A DNA stretch of 64,000 nucleotides. Source: Cupriavidus basilensis (lineage in GTDB: Bacteria; Pseudomonadota; Gammaproteobacteria; Burkholderiales; Burkholderiaceae). Positions 17,403 through 26,137 of the stretch are shown here, piece by piece. The notes under the pieces were generated by a model. It was not told where the DNA came from and ran no database searches. It worked only from the letters and a program-made list of their open reading frames with translations. The DNA is taken from the NCBI RefSeq assembly GCF_000876015.1, contig NZ_BBQM01000015.1, forward strand, positions 186,001-250,000, in the 5' to 3' direction. Positions within the stretch are counted from its first letter, which is position 1; each line of letters opens with the position of its first letter. The position numbers and the translations under genes were made by a program.

Positions 17403-18026
17403 ATGCAGACCGATCCGATCGAGAGCGCGTTGGCGGCCATTGCCGCGGGATCGCTTGCCGTGGTGGTGGACGATGCCGGCCGCGAGAACGAGGGCGACCT
17501 GATCATGGCTTGCGAGGCCGCCACGCCGGAGACCATCGCCTTCATGGTGCGCTGGACCAGCGGCGTGATCTGCGCGGCATTGCCGGGCGAGCGGCTGGAC
17601 GCACTGAGCCTGCCGCCGATGGTCAAGGAGAACACCGAGAGCATGCGCACCGCCTTTACCGTGACGGTCGACTACCGACACGGCACCACCACGGGAATCT
17701 CGGCGTCGGACCGCGCGGCGACGCTGCGCGCCCTGGCCGACCGGGCGCGCAAGGCGGGGGATTTCAATCGGCCTGGCCATGTCTTTCCGCTGCGTGCCCG
17801 CGCGGGTGGCGTGTTGCGCCGGCCGGGCCATACCGAAGCCGCCGTGGATCTGGCGCGGCTGGCGGGCATGCAGCCGGCGGGCGTGCTGGCGGAGGTGGTC
17901 AACGACGACGGCACCATGGCACGGCTCCCGGAGCTGGTGGCGTTCGCGCGGCGGCACGGACTGCCGATCGTCACCATCGCGGACCTGATCGCCTGGCGGC
18001 AGGCCAATGAACGGCTTGTGGCCTGA
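17403..18026 (+). CDS. ribB: 3,4-dihydroxy-2-butanone-4-phosphate synthase
   Basis: 207 residues, a stand-alone RibB without GTP cyclohydrolase II. All catalytic landmarks are present: [10 protein letters not shown] at residues 23-32 (acidic loop and metal-binding Glu), [33 protein letters not shown] and [16 protein letters not shown]. It converts ribulose 5-phosphate to the four-carbon riboflavin precursor in the cytoplasm. Placement within a catabolic operon, two bases after the DUF4387 gene, implies that flavin supply is induced along with the flavin-dependent monooxygenase. The chromosome presumably has another copy in a rib operon. Unlike typical RibB the segment before TTGIS has RHG instead of the common KxGV. 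Confidence 0.92.
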   Translation: MQTDPIESALAAIAAGSLAVVVDDAGRENEGDLIMACEAATPETIAFMVRWTSGVICAALPGERLDALSLPPMVKENTESMRTAFTVTVDYRHGTTTGISASDRAATLRALADRARKAGDFNRPGHVFPLRARAGGVLRRPGHTEAAVDLARLAGMQPAGVLAEVVNDDGTMARLPELVAFARRHGLPIVTIADLIAWRQANERLVA

Positions 18027-18035
18027 GGAGCGACG

Positions 18036-19214
18036 ATGCCTCAAACGAACGAACAGGTGGCATACCGCTGCGTGCTGATGCGCGGAGGTACCAGCAAGGC
18101 GCTGTTCTTCCATGAGTCCGATGTGCCGCCACCGGGTCCGGAGCGCGACCGCATGCTCAAGCGGGCGATGGGTACGCCCGATCATCTTCAGATCGACGGT
18201 CTTGGCGGCTCCCGTCTGGTCACGTCCAAGGTGGCGCTGGTCCGTCGCTCTACCCGGGACGGTGCCGACGTGGATTACACGTTTGCGCAGGTCGACGTCG
18301 AGCGAGACCTGATCGGCTACACCGCGAACTGCGGCAATATCTCGTCGGCGGTGGGCCCGTTTGCCATCGACGAGGGCCTGGTGGCGGCCGTGGAGCCGGT
18401 CACGACGGTGCGGGTCTACAACACCAATACCGACAGTATTCTGGCAATGCAGGTCCCCGTGTCGCACGGCAAGGCCCGGGTGCACGGGAACTACGCCATA
18501 CCCGGCGTGCCTGGTAGCGGCGCCGAGATACTGATGGACTACACCGATACCGTCGGCGCGAAAACCGGCAAGTTGCTGCCGACCGGGCTGGCGGCCGAGG
18601 TCATCGCGCTGGAAAGCGGCGGGGCGCTGGAAGTGTCGATCTGCGATGCCGCCAATCCGTGCGTCTTCGTGCAGGCGTCGACATTGGGGCTGACCGGTCA
18701 TGAGTCGCCCGATGCATTGACTGGCGATATCGCGCTGATGGACGCCGTCTCGGAGATCCAGGCGAAGGCGGGGGAGCGGATCGGCATGTGGCCAGACTGG
18801 CGCAGCCAGCACAAGCCGGGCATTCCGCTGATGGTGCTGGTGGCGCCCGCCGGCGATTACCGGGACGCCACGGGCGCCATGCATGAGGCAGGTTCGATGG
18901 ATGTGCGCGCGCGGCTGGTATTCCTGGGAAAGTGTCACGACAGCATGGCCGGCACGGGCGCGCTATGTGCGGCAGCGATTTCGCGCGTGCCAGGCAGCGT
19001 GGTGCATCGCCTGCTGGGTGACAATGGCGCACAGGCGCAGTCGTTGCGGATCGGCCATCCACTAGGGGTAATGGCCGTGCGGGTGGAAGTTGAGCCGGAC
19101 CGGCCCGGCGAGCCGAGAGATATCCGCCTGCGATCGCTGGGCCTTGCCCGCACCGCGCGTCGTCTCATGGCCGGAGAGATCTACCTGCCGGATTTGTCCC
19201 GGGAAGCCGGCTGA
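18036..19214 (+). CDS. PrpF-family isomerase (methylaconitate/4-oxalomesaconate type)
   Basis: 392 residues. The sequence has the PrpF pattern: RCVLMRGGTSKALFFHESDVP at the N-terminus, DGLGGSRLVTSKVALV, DYTFAQVDVE, YTANCGNISSAVGPFAIDEGLV containing the family's active-site Cys-Gly, MDYTDTVGAKTGKLLPTG and the C-terminal GRLVFLGKCHDSMAGTGA-like stretch. Members shift double bonds in methylaconitate or 4-oxalomesaconate. It is the last gene of the operon, 9 bases after ribB, and with the PrpD-type enzyme suggests handling of an unsaturated tricarboxylic or dicarboxylic intermediate. Confidence 0.88.
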   Translation: MPQTNEQVAYRCVLMRGGTSKALFFHESDVPPPGPERDRMLKRAMGTPDHLQIDGLGGSRLVTSKVALVRRSTRDGADVDYTFAQVDVERDLIGYTANCGNISSAVGPFAIDEGLVAAVEPVTTVRVYNTNTDSILAMQVPVSHGKARVHGNYAIPGVPGSGAEILMDYTDTVGAKTGKLLPTGLAAEVIALESGGALEVSICDAANPCVFVQASTLGLTGHESPDALTGDIALMDAVSEIQAKAGERIGMWPDWRSQHKPGIPLMVLVAPAGDYRDATGAMHEAGSMDVRARLVFLGKCHDSMAGTGALCAAAISRVPGSVVHRLLGDNGAQAQSLRIGHPLGVMAVRVEVEPDRPGEPRDIRLRSLGLARTARRLMAGEIYLPDLSREAG

Positions 19215-19440
19215 TCCGCATCACCCGCGTGGAAGATGGCCAGGTTCCGTGAAAAAGTGGAGCGACATCGTGCCGCTGTTGCATTCCCGCCAGAGCCGGA
19301 AGCACGGATTCTGGAAACTCGGGGCTTCATTGACAACAGGGGGCGTCAACGACTTTGTCGCGGCGTGATCTGGCCGCCGGCCCGACGCCGGGCATGCTCC
19401 GCGGAACCCGGCACGCGGGCCGCGCCGGCGTCTTCCGTTC
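19215..19440. other. Convergent gap after the catabolic operon, with a possible 39-residue ORF
   Basis: Between the prpF-like gene and the convergent gntR gene lies a 226-base gap. A GTG-started frame at 19249-19368 encodes KKWSDIVPLLHSRQSRKHG and then a WKLGASLTTGG segment; its Trp/Phe content looks more protein-like than usual spurious frames, so it may be a gene remnant. It has no ribosome-binding site. No terminator hairpin with a T tract was seen. Confidence 0.3.
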
Positions 19441-20151
19441 TTACCGGGCGCTCTCGTGGCCCTCGTCGTCCCCGGCGTGCTCCATCGCCGCGCGTACCTT
19501 CTGCAGGCTGGCCTGCGTGTGCCGGCGCAGCAGTTCGCTGGCGCGCTCGCGCTGGCGGCCGCGGATGGCGTCGAAGATCATCCGGTGTTCCTGCAGCGAG
19601 CCGGCCAGCGTCGCCGGGTTGTGCCGGAACGAGTAGCTGCGGAAGAGATTGAGCTGCACCACCACGCGCCGGTACGCATCGTAGAGCACCGGATTGCCCG
19701 AGCCCCGGGCCAGTTCGTCGTGGAACTGGAAATTCAGCGCGGCATAGGCTTCCACGTCCAGCCGGGACACCGCGTCCTGCATGCGGTCCAGCACTTGTGA
19801 AATGGCCTCCTCGAGCGCCGCCGACATGTTGTCCGTGGCGGTCTCGCCGATCAGCCCCTCCAGCGGGATCCGCACCTGATAGAGGTACTCGGCCTGGCGC
19901 AGGTCCAGGTTGCGGACGCGCACGCCGATGTTTTTCTCGAATTCGACCAGGCCGCGCTCTTCGAGCATGCGGAATGCTTCCCGGACCGGGCCGCGCGAGA
20001 TGCCCATGTCATTGGCCAGCGCCACCTCGCGCAGGGGGACGCCGGGCAGGATTTTCCCGGAAGCAATGCGCTTCTCCAGCTCTTCGTACACCAGGCCGGT
20101 CAACGATTGCGTGCGCAACACTTCAAGTGCGTTCGGCGAGTTCATGTGCAT
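19441..20151 (-). CDS. GntR family regulator, FadR/FCD subfamily
   Basis: 236 residues. A GntR winged helix occupies about 15-80 (VYEELEKRIASGKILPGVPLREVALANDMGISRGPVREAFRMLEERGLV), followed by an all-helical FCD effector domain with the expected metal-binding pattern FHDELARGSGNP and EHRMIFDAI. The gene is divergent from the phosphonoacetate hydrolase operon across 112 bases, so it is the probable regulator of that operon. Two in-frame ATGs lie 6 bases apart (20151 and 20145); neither has a strong ribosome-binding site. The ligand is presumably a small carboxylate or phosphonate but is not shown by the sequence. Confidence 0.88.
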   Translation of the reverse strand: MHMNSPNALEVLRTQSLTGLVYEELEKRIASGKILPGVPLREVALANDMGISRGPVREAFRMLEERGLVEFEKNIGVRVRNLDLRQAEYLYQVRIPLEGLIGETATDNMSAALEEAISQVLDRMQDAVSRLDVEAYAALNFQFHDELARGSGNPVLYDAYRRVVVQLNLFRSYSFRHNPATLAGSLQEHRMIFDAIRGRQRERASELLRRHTQASLQKVRAAMEHAGDDEGHESAR

Positions 20152-20263
20152 TTGGCAAGTTCAGGCGTGCATTATACCGATCTTCCGTCTAACTGCAGAT
20201 TGTCAACAATATGCAATAAAGCGAGGGCATCATGCCGAACGAAACGTCAGCACAAGGAAAAAG

Positions 20264-21517
20264 ATGCAGCGCGCAGTGGAAGTGAACGGCAATACCTATC
20301 TGTGGCCCGGGCGGCCTGTCGTGGTCGTCTGCATCGACGGGGGCGACCCGGAATACCTGAGCCGGTTCCTGGCCGACGGCAGCGTGCCGAACATCGCGCG
20401 CTTCGTCCGGGAAGGGTTCGCCACGGTGGCCGACGGCTCGATGCCCTCCGTCACCTGCACCAACAATATGTCCATCATCTGCGGCGTGCCGCCTTCGGTG
20501 CACGGCATCTCGGGCAATTTCTACCTGGACGCGGCGACCTGGGCGCCCGTGGCCATGACGGGGCCCGAGCTGCTGCGCAGCACCACTATCCTCTCGGCCT
20601 TCGCCAACGCGGGCGCCAGGGTCGTGTCGATCACGGCGAAGGACAAGCTGCGGCGCCAGCTGGGCAAGGACCTGGACGTGTCCCGGGGGCACGTGTCGTT
20701 CTCTTCCGAGCACGCCGACCGATGCACGCTGGCCGACAACGGCATCGAGAACGTGCTGGAGTACGTCGGCATGCCCAAGCCCGACATGTATTCCACGGCG
20801 CTCTCGCTGTTCGTGCTGGAGGCGGGCATCAAGCTGCTGGCGGAACGCCGCCCGGACCTGATGTACCTGTCGCTGACGGACTACGTGCAGCACAAGTTCG
20901 CCCCCGAGGATGCCGAGGCGCGCGCGTTCTATCGCCAGCTCGACGATGCGTTCGGCCGCCTGGCGGGGCAGGACATCGTGCTGGCGCTGACCGCGGATCA
21001 CGGCATGAGCGACAAGAGCAATGCCGCCGGCGAACCGAACGTGATCTGGCTGCAGGACGTGCTCGACGCGAAGTTCGGCGCCGGCGAAACCACCGTGATC
21101 TGCCCGATCACCGATGCGTTCGTGGCCCACCACGGCGCCCTGGGCGGATTCGTGCGCGTGTGGAGCAAGGGCAAGGTCGCACCGCAGGCGATCATCGACG
21201 CGGTCTCGGCGCTCGACGGGGTCGACCTGGCGCTGGGCCGGGAGGCCGCCTGCCGGCTCTTCGACCAGCCCGCCGACCGCGAGGCCGATGTGGTCGTGGT
21301 GGGAAGAAAGGACGTGTGCATCGGCAGCGCCGCGAGGCTGCACGATCTCGCCGGGCTGAGGGGGCATCGCCTTCGCACGCACGGCGCGCTCGCGGAAACG
21401 AAGGTGCCGTTCATCCTCAACCGTCCGCTCAACGAGGCGTACCGGCAAAAGGCGGCCTGCATGCCGATCGACAGCTGGCGCATCTTCGACTTCGCGCTCA
21501 ACGGGGTGCAGCCGTGA
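20264..21517 (+). CDS. phnA: Phosphonoacetate hydrolase
   Basis: 417 residues of the alkaline phosphatase superfamily. The active-site set expected for phosphonoacetate hydrolase is present in order: Asp25 (VCIDGGDPEY), nucleophile Thr64 (MPSVTCTNN), Asn85, Lys126/Lys128, Asp206 and His210 (SLTDYVQHK), Asp245-His246 (TADHGMSDKS) and His373 (LRTHGALAE). These bind two zinc ions and the substrate carboxylate. The enzyme cleaves the C-P bond of phosphonoacetate to acetate and phosphate, in the cytoplasm, since no signal peptide is present. The ATG at 20264 has AAGGA directly upstream. It heads an operon whose other genes encode a sister enzyme and an ABC importer. Confidence 0.9.
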   Translation: MQRAVEVNGNTYLWPGRPVVVVCIDGGDPEYLSRFLADGSVPNIARFVREGFATVADGSMPSVTCTNNMSIICGVPPSVHGISGNFYLDAATWAPVAMTGPELLRSTTILSAFANAGARVVSITAKDKLRRQLGKDLDVSRGHVSFSSEHADRCTLADNGIENVLEYVGMPKPDMYSTALSLFVLEAGIKLLAERRPDLMYLSLTDYVQHKFAPEDAEARAFYRQLDDAFGRLAGQDIVLALTADHGMSDKSNAAGEPNVIWLQDVLDAKFGAGETTVICPITDAFVAHHGALGGFVRVWSKGKVAPQAIIDAVSALDGVDLALGREAACRLFDQPADREADVVVVGRKDVCIGSAARLHDLAGLRGHRLRTHGALAETKVPFILNRPLNEAYRQKAACMPIDSWRIFDFALNGVQP

Positions 21518-22800
21518 ACCGCAGGCGAGCGGTCGTGGTCATCTGCGACAGCCTGCGCCGCGACCTGGTCACGCCGGCGAACAGCCCGCTGCTCACGGGG
21601 CTGGCGGCGCGGGCCACGTGGTTTGCGGACGTGCGCAGCGTGTTCCCGTCGACCACCCGCGTCAGCTCCGCCTCGATCGCAACCGGATGCTGGCCGCGCC
21701 GCCACGGGCTGCTGGGCAACTGCATGCTGCTGGAGCAGCCCGACGGCCTGCACAACCACTCGGTCGGCAAACCGGCGTTCCGCGAGCATCTGCGCGCCGC
21801 GACCGGCCGCACGCTGTGGGTGCCGACGCTCGCCGAGCGCCTGGCGGCGCATGGCGGCGCGCGCATCTATTCCAACGTGTCGCCGGGCGCGGCCTATTTC
21901 CACGACCCGGATGCCCACGGCCACGTGTATCACCGCGCGGGGTCCTACGGCCCGGGGCACGTGCCGCACACCGGCGCGCAGGCGCTGGACATCGCCAGCG
22001 GCGCGGCGGGCGACGCGGAGATGACCGAACGCTTCTGCGCCATGCTGCTCGCCGGCGACGCCCCGACGCTCGCCACGCTGTGGCTGTCCGAGCCGGATCA
22101 TTCCGGTCACGGGCAGGCACTCGGCTCGCCGCCGCACCTGCGCGCCATCGGGCATGCCGAGGCCTGCCTGGCGCGCGTGCTCGAACACGTGGGCCGGCTG
22201 CGCGAGCGCGGCGAGGACGTGCTGCTGCTGGTCGGTTCGGATCACGGCATGGAAACCGTGCTCGGCGAGATCGATGTCGAGCAGGCGCTGGTCGACGCCG
22301 GCCTCAAGGATGGCAGGGAAAGCCGCGAAGTGGTGGTGGCGCCGAACGGAACCTCGTTCGTGCTCGGGGTCATGCCCGCCGCCGCCGCGCGCATTCCGGC
22401 CATCGTCGAATTCCTCCGCGGCCAGCCGTGGTGCGCGGAACTGTTCCACGGCGAGGCGCTGGCGCGCATCGGCATGCCGCAGGACCAGTCCGTGTGCACC
22501 CTCGCGGTCACGATGGGGCACGTCGACAGCGTCAACGCGCACGCCGTCGCGGGCGCGAGCTGGATCGTGGCCGACCATGCCGACCCCAAGTCATACGACG
22601 GCCGCGGGCAGCACGGCGGGCTCGGCGTCAACGAACAGGCGCCGTTCCTGATCGCGCAAGGCGGCGGCTTCGGCCCCGGGCGCGTCAGCCGGCATCCCGT
22701 CGGCCTGGTCGACTACGCCCCCACCATCCTGCGGCATCTCGGACTGCCCGCCGATGGCATGGACGGCGAGGCCATTCCCTTCCCGGACTCTTCCAACTGA
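21514..22800 (+). CDS. Alkaline-phosphatase-superfamily hydrolase (nucleotide pyrophosphatase/phosphodiesterase-like)
   Basis: 428 residues beginning at a GTG that overlaps the phnA stop (GTGA). The metal-site residues of the superfamily are visible: Asp12 (VVVICDSLRRD), candidate nucleophile Thr48 (FPSTTRVSS), Asp and His in LSEPDHSGHG, Asp-His in GSDHGMETV, and a distal His in GRGQHGGLG. No signal peptide is present, so it is cytoplasmic like PhnA. It is related to PhnA in fold but lacks the Lys pair used for the phosphonoacetate carboxylate, so the substrate differs. Candidates are a phosphonate ester, another phosphonocarboxylate or a phosphodiester that yields a PhnA substrate. Genetic coupling to phnA argues for a linked reaction. 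Confidence 0.75.
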   Translation: MNRRRAVVVICDSLRRDLVTPANSPLLTGLAARATWFADVRSVFPSTTRVSSASIATGCWPRRHGLLGNCMLLEQPDGLHNHSVGKPAFREHLRAATGRTLWVPTLAERLAAHGGARIYSNVSPGAAYFHDPDAHGHVYHRAGSYGPGHVPHTGAQALDIASGAAGDAEMTERFCAMLLAGDAPTLATLWLSEPDHSGHGQALGSPPHLRAIGHAEACLARVLEHVGRLRERGEDVLLLVGSDHGMETVLGEIDVEQALVDAGLKDGRESREVVVAPNGTSFVLGVMPAAAARIPAIVEFLRGQPWCAELFHGEALARIGMPQDQSVCTLAVTMGHVDSVNAHAVAGASWIVADHADPKSYDGRGQHGGLGVNEQAPFLIAQGGGFGPGRVSRHPVGLVDYAPTILRHLGLPADGMDGEAIPFPDSSN

Positions 22801-22841
22801 TCACCGATCCGCGTTGGTCACTTAAGCAAGGACACCCAAGC

Positions 22842-24377
22842 ATGAAACGCCGCACGCTATTGAAACTCGCCGCCGCCAGCTCCGTCATGACTTCCGCCGG
22901 GCTGCACAGCAGCCTGCTGAGCGCGCAGACCGCGGGCACGCCGCGCCGCGGCGGGACCCTCAAGATCGCCCTGCTGGGCCTGGATACGGCGGACCCGCAT
23001 CGCCACGCCGGCTCCATCGCGGTGCAGCAGGTCTACGTGGAAACGCTCACCAGCATTGCCGACGACGGCACCGTCAAGCCGTTTCTCGCCGAGCGTTTCG
23101 AGATTTCCCCGGACGGCAAGCGCTACACCTTCGCGCTGCGCAAGGGCGTGCGCTTCCACAACGGCCGCGAGATGACGGTGGCGGACGTGAAGGCCAATTT
23201 CGAGCGCGTGCGCGACAAGGTCAAGGGCGGCTGGCTGAGCGGCGCGATGAAGCTCATCAGCAGCCTGACGGTCAGCGCGCCCAACACGCTGCATGTGGAG
23301 CTGAGCAAGTCCTATGCCCCGTTCCTCAACCTGATCTCGGAGCTGTGGATCGTGGCGCCGGAGTCGCCGGGCTGGGAGGACACCATCCGCCAGCCCATCG
23401 GCACCGGCCCGTTCATGTTCGGGAAATGGCAGCCCGACGTGAAATTCACCGCGCCGGCGTTCAAGAACTACTGGCAGCCGGGCCTGCCCTACCTGGACGT
23501 CGTGGAGTTCGACCTGCAGGGCGACCGCGACAACAGCCTGTCGCTGCGTTCCGGCGACCTGCAGGTCGCCTACGTCGGCAACGACAAGCTGGCCACGCTG
23601 CGGCAGGAAAAGGTCGGCGTGCAGACCCTCAAGGACACGGCCTGGTATTTCCTGTCGTTCAACAATCGCAAGCCGAGCGCGCTGATGCAGGACGCCCGCG
23701 TGCGCGAAGCGGTCGCGCTGTGCATCGACAAGCGCGCGTACATGGACTTCATCGTCAAGGGGGCCTGGCCCAGCGACCAGCCCATGCGTCCGGACACGTT
23801 CTACTGGGACCGCGCCATCGAGGAGAAGGACCCCTACGCCAGGCCGGATCTCGCGCGCGCCAGGAAGCTGCTCAAGGATGCGGGGATCGACCCGGCGGCG
23901 CACACGCTGAAGGTGGTCTCGTGGAAGAACGACTACGCGCAGGTCGCCGTGCAGATGGTGCGCCAGCTGGGCTTCAAGATCGACCACCAGGCGCTCGACG
24001 ACATCGGCGCCCAGCGCGCGCTCGGCCAGTACGACTGGGATCTGGCGCCGTTCCATTCCGGCCCGCGCGCCGACGTCTACCTGCGCTACGCGCGCCTGCT
24101 CTCCGACGGCCCGAGCCCGATGCTCTGGGGCGGCATCCAGGACAAGGAGCTGGACGCCAGGATCAACGCCGCCGTCACCGCGCCCAATGCGCAGCAGGCG
24201 AAGGCGGGCTACCTGCAGGCGTGGCAGCACGTCATGGACAAGCTGTACACGCTGGGCATCGGCCACGCGGCCGACGCCATCGGCGTCGCGCCGTCGGTGC
24301 GCGGCTATTCCACCGGCTATACCTGGAGCCAGCACCGCGTCGACGGGGGACTGGCCCGCACGTGGCTCGCCGCCTGA
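22842..24377 (+). CDS. ABC transporter substrate-binding protein, family 5 (peptide/nickel type)
   Basis: 511 residues, the standard size for SBP_bac_5. A Tat-like signal (KRRTLLKLAAASSVM) leads into GGTLKIALLGLDTADPHR, ISPDGKRYTFALRKGVRFHNGREMTVADVKANFERV and PIGTGPFMFGKWQPD, all typical of the DppA/OppA/GsiB group. It captures the solute in the periplasm for the permeases encoded next. The gene begins 41 bases after the hydrolase gene. Family members usually bind peptides, nickel or opines, but the operon context points to a phosphonate or phosphonate-containing conjugate. Confidence 0.9.
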   Translation: MKRRTLLKLAAASSVMTSAGLHSSLLSAQTAGTPRRGGTLKIALLGLDTADPHRHAGSIAVQQVYVETLTSIADDGTVKPFLAERFEISPDGKRYTFALRKGVRFHNGREMTVADVKANFERVRDKVKGGWLSGAMKLISSLTVSAPNTLHVELSKSYAPFLNLISELWIVAPESPGWEDTIRQPIGTGPFMFGKWQPDVKFTAPAFKNYWQPGLPYLDVVEFDLQGDRDNSLSLRSGDLQVAYVGNDKLATLRQEKVGVQTLKDTAWYFLSFNNRKPSALMQDARVREAVALCIDKRAYMDFIVKGAWPSDQPMRPDTFYWDRAIEEKDPYARPDLARARKLLKDAGIDPAAHTLKVVSWKNDYAQVAVQMVRQLGFKIDHQALDDIGAQRALGQYDWDLAPFHSGPRADVYLRYARLLSDGPSPMLWGGIQDKELDARINAAVTAPNAQQAKAGYLQAWQHVMDKLYTLGIGHAADAIGVAPSVRGYSTGYTWSQHRVDGGLARTWLAA

Positions 24378-25210
24378 TGCGCCGGCAACTCTCCCGCCTG
24401 GGCCGGTGCTGGCCCTGGGCCATCTTGCTCGCGGCCGTGCTGGCCGCGGCGCTCGGCCCCATGCTGCTGGCCCAGGATCCGTACGCGCAGGATCTGCTGG
24501 CGCGCAACGGCGCGCCCTCGGCGGCGCACTGGCTGGGCACCGACAATCTCGGCCGGGACATCCTGGCCCGCATCGTCGCGGGCACGCGCTTCACGCTGAT
24601 CGTCGCGGTCTTCTCGGGCGCCATCGCGCTGGTCGGCGGTGCCGGCCTGGGCCTGGTCGCGTGCTCGATCGGCGGCGTGGTCCGCACCGCGCTCTACATG
24701 GTCTTCGACATGATCCGGACCCTGCCGCCGATCCTGCTGTCGCTGGCGATGATGGTTGCGTTCGGCGTCGGCACGCAGTCCGTGATCCTGGCCGTCGGCA
24801 TTTCGTTCATGCCGCTGTTCGGCTACGTGTCCCGCGCCGCCAGCGAGCGCGAGATGACCTCGGGCTACGTGCGCGCCGCGCACGTGCTGGGCATCCCGCG
24901 CTCCACCATCCTGTGGCGGCACATCTTTCCCAACGTCGCCGGCACGCTGCTGACCCAGCTCGCCATCGTGGTGCCGCGCGCCATCGTCATCGAGTCCGTC
25001 CTGAGTTTCTTCGGCCTCGGCGTGGCGCCCGACGTGCCCACCTGGGGGCGCATCATCGCGATGGCGGTGCCCTACGCGGAAGACGCGCCGAATTCATTGC
25101 TGTTTCCCGTGCTGGCGCTGGCGCTGACCTCGCTGTCGCTGTCGATCGTGGGCAGCCAGCTGCGCCGGCGCTTCGACCCGCTGGCCCGGATGCGTCCGTC
25201 GGGAGCCTGA
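24377..25210 (+). CDS. ABC transporter permease, DppC type
   Basis: 277 residues with about six membrane segments. The DppC signature HWLGTDNLGRDILARIVAGTRFTL lies near residues 50-75, and the ATPase-coupling loop with EREMTSGYVRAAHVLGIPRSTILWRHIFPN is clear. The ATG overlaps the stop of the binding-protein gene (TGATG). The order C before B is the reverse of most dpp/opp operons. It forms a heterodimeric inner-membrane channel with the next gene product. Confidence 0.92.
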   Translation: MRRQLSRLGRCWPWAILLAAVLAAALGPMLLAQDPYAQDLLARNGAPSAAHWLGTDNLGRDILARIVAGTRFTLIVAVFSGAIALVGGAGLGLVACSIGGVVRTALYMVFDMIRTLPPILLSLAMMVAFGVGTQSVILAVGISFMPLFGYVSRAASEREMTSGYVRAAHVLGIPRSTILWRHIFPNVAGTLLTQLAIVVPRAIVIESVLSFFGLGVAPDVPTWGRIIAMAVPYAEDAPNSLLFPVLALALTSLSLSIVGSQLRRRFDPLARMRPSGA

Positions 25211-25213
25211 ACC

Positions 25214-26137
25214 ATGCATCCCATGCTCGAAGCCATCATGCATCTGGGCCGCCAGTTGCTCACCGTCGCGGCGATCTCGTTCGTCATCTTCTTTCTCGTG
25301 CGCGCCACGCCCGGCGACATCACCGACTACTACGCCGCGCGCGGGGACTACAAGGCCGAGGAGCTCGCCACGCTGCGCAAGGACCTAGGGCTGGACCGCA
25401 GCCCCGCCGTGCAGTTCGAGCGCTGGCTCGCGCACGCGGCGCATGGCGAGTTCGGGGAATCGATGCGCTACGGCGCGCCGGTCGCCACGATGCTGGCCGA
25501 AGCGCTGCCGCGCACCCTGCGCCTGACGCTGCTGAGCCTGGCCGTCGGGCTGGCGCTGGGCATCGGCCTGGCCATCCTGGCGCTGACCTGGCAGCGCCTG
25601 GGCCTGGGCGCGCTGATCGAGGCGATCAACATCTGGTCCATTGCCGTGCCCACGTTCTGCACCGGCGCGCTGGGCATCCTGGTGTTCTCGATCTGGCTCC
25701 GGTGGCTGCCCATCCGGGGCCAGATGCTGTTGCCGGTGCTCATTCTCGGGCTGGACATCGCCGGCCAGATCGCCAAGCCGCTCTATGAGGAGCTCAAGGA
25801 AACCACGCGCTCCGGCTTCGTGCGCACCGCGCGCGCCAAGGGGCTGTCCGCGTGGCGCGTCACCTGGCGGCATGTCCTGCCCAACTGCCTGTCGCAGGTG
25901 ATTGCCTTGTCCGGCGTGATCCTGGGAGGGCTGGTGGGCGGAACCCTGACGATGGAAGCGCTGTTCTCCCTGCCGGGGCTCGGCGGGCTGACGCTCGAGG
26001 CGATCCTGAGCCGCGACTATCCGGTGATCCAGGTCTCCATCATGACCATCGCCGCCTTCATCGTTCTTGCCAATCTCGCGGCGGACGCCTTGCTGCGCTG
26101 GGTGGACCCGCGTCTGGCCAAGGTTTCCCGCCAATGA
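25214..26137 (+). CDS. ABC transporter permease, DppB type
   Basis: 307 residues. It opens with LLTVAAISFVIFFLVRATPGDI, the DppB-type first helix and RxxPGD signature, and carries the coupling segment ETTRSGFVRTARAKGLSAWRVTWRHVLPN followed by FSLPGLGGLTLEAILSRDYPVIQ, also typical. It begins 3 bases after the DppC-type gene and overlaps the ATPase gene start by 4 bases, so all four transporter genes are co-translated. Confidence 0.92.
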   Translation: MHPMLEAIMHLGRQLLTVAAISFVIFFLVRATPGDITDYYAARGDYKAEELATLRKDLGLDRSPAVQFERWLAHAAHGEFGESMRYGAPVATMLAEALPRTLRLTLLSLAVGLALGIGLAILALTWQRLGLGALIEAINIWSIAVPTFCTGALGILVFSIWLRWLPIRGQMLLPVLILGLDIAGQIAKPLYEELKETTRSGFVRTARAKGLSAWRVTWRHVLPNCLSQVIALSGVILGGLVGGTLTMEALFSLPGLGGLTLEAILSRDYPVIQVSIMTIAAFIVLANLAADALLRWVDPRLAKVSRQ

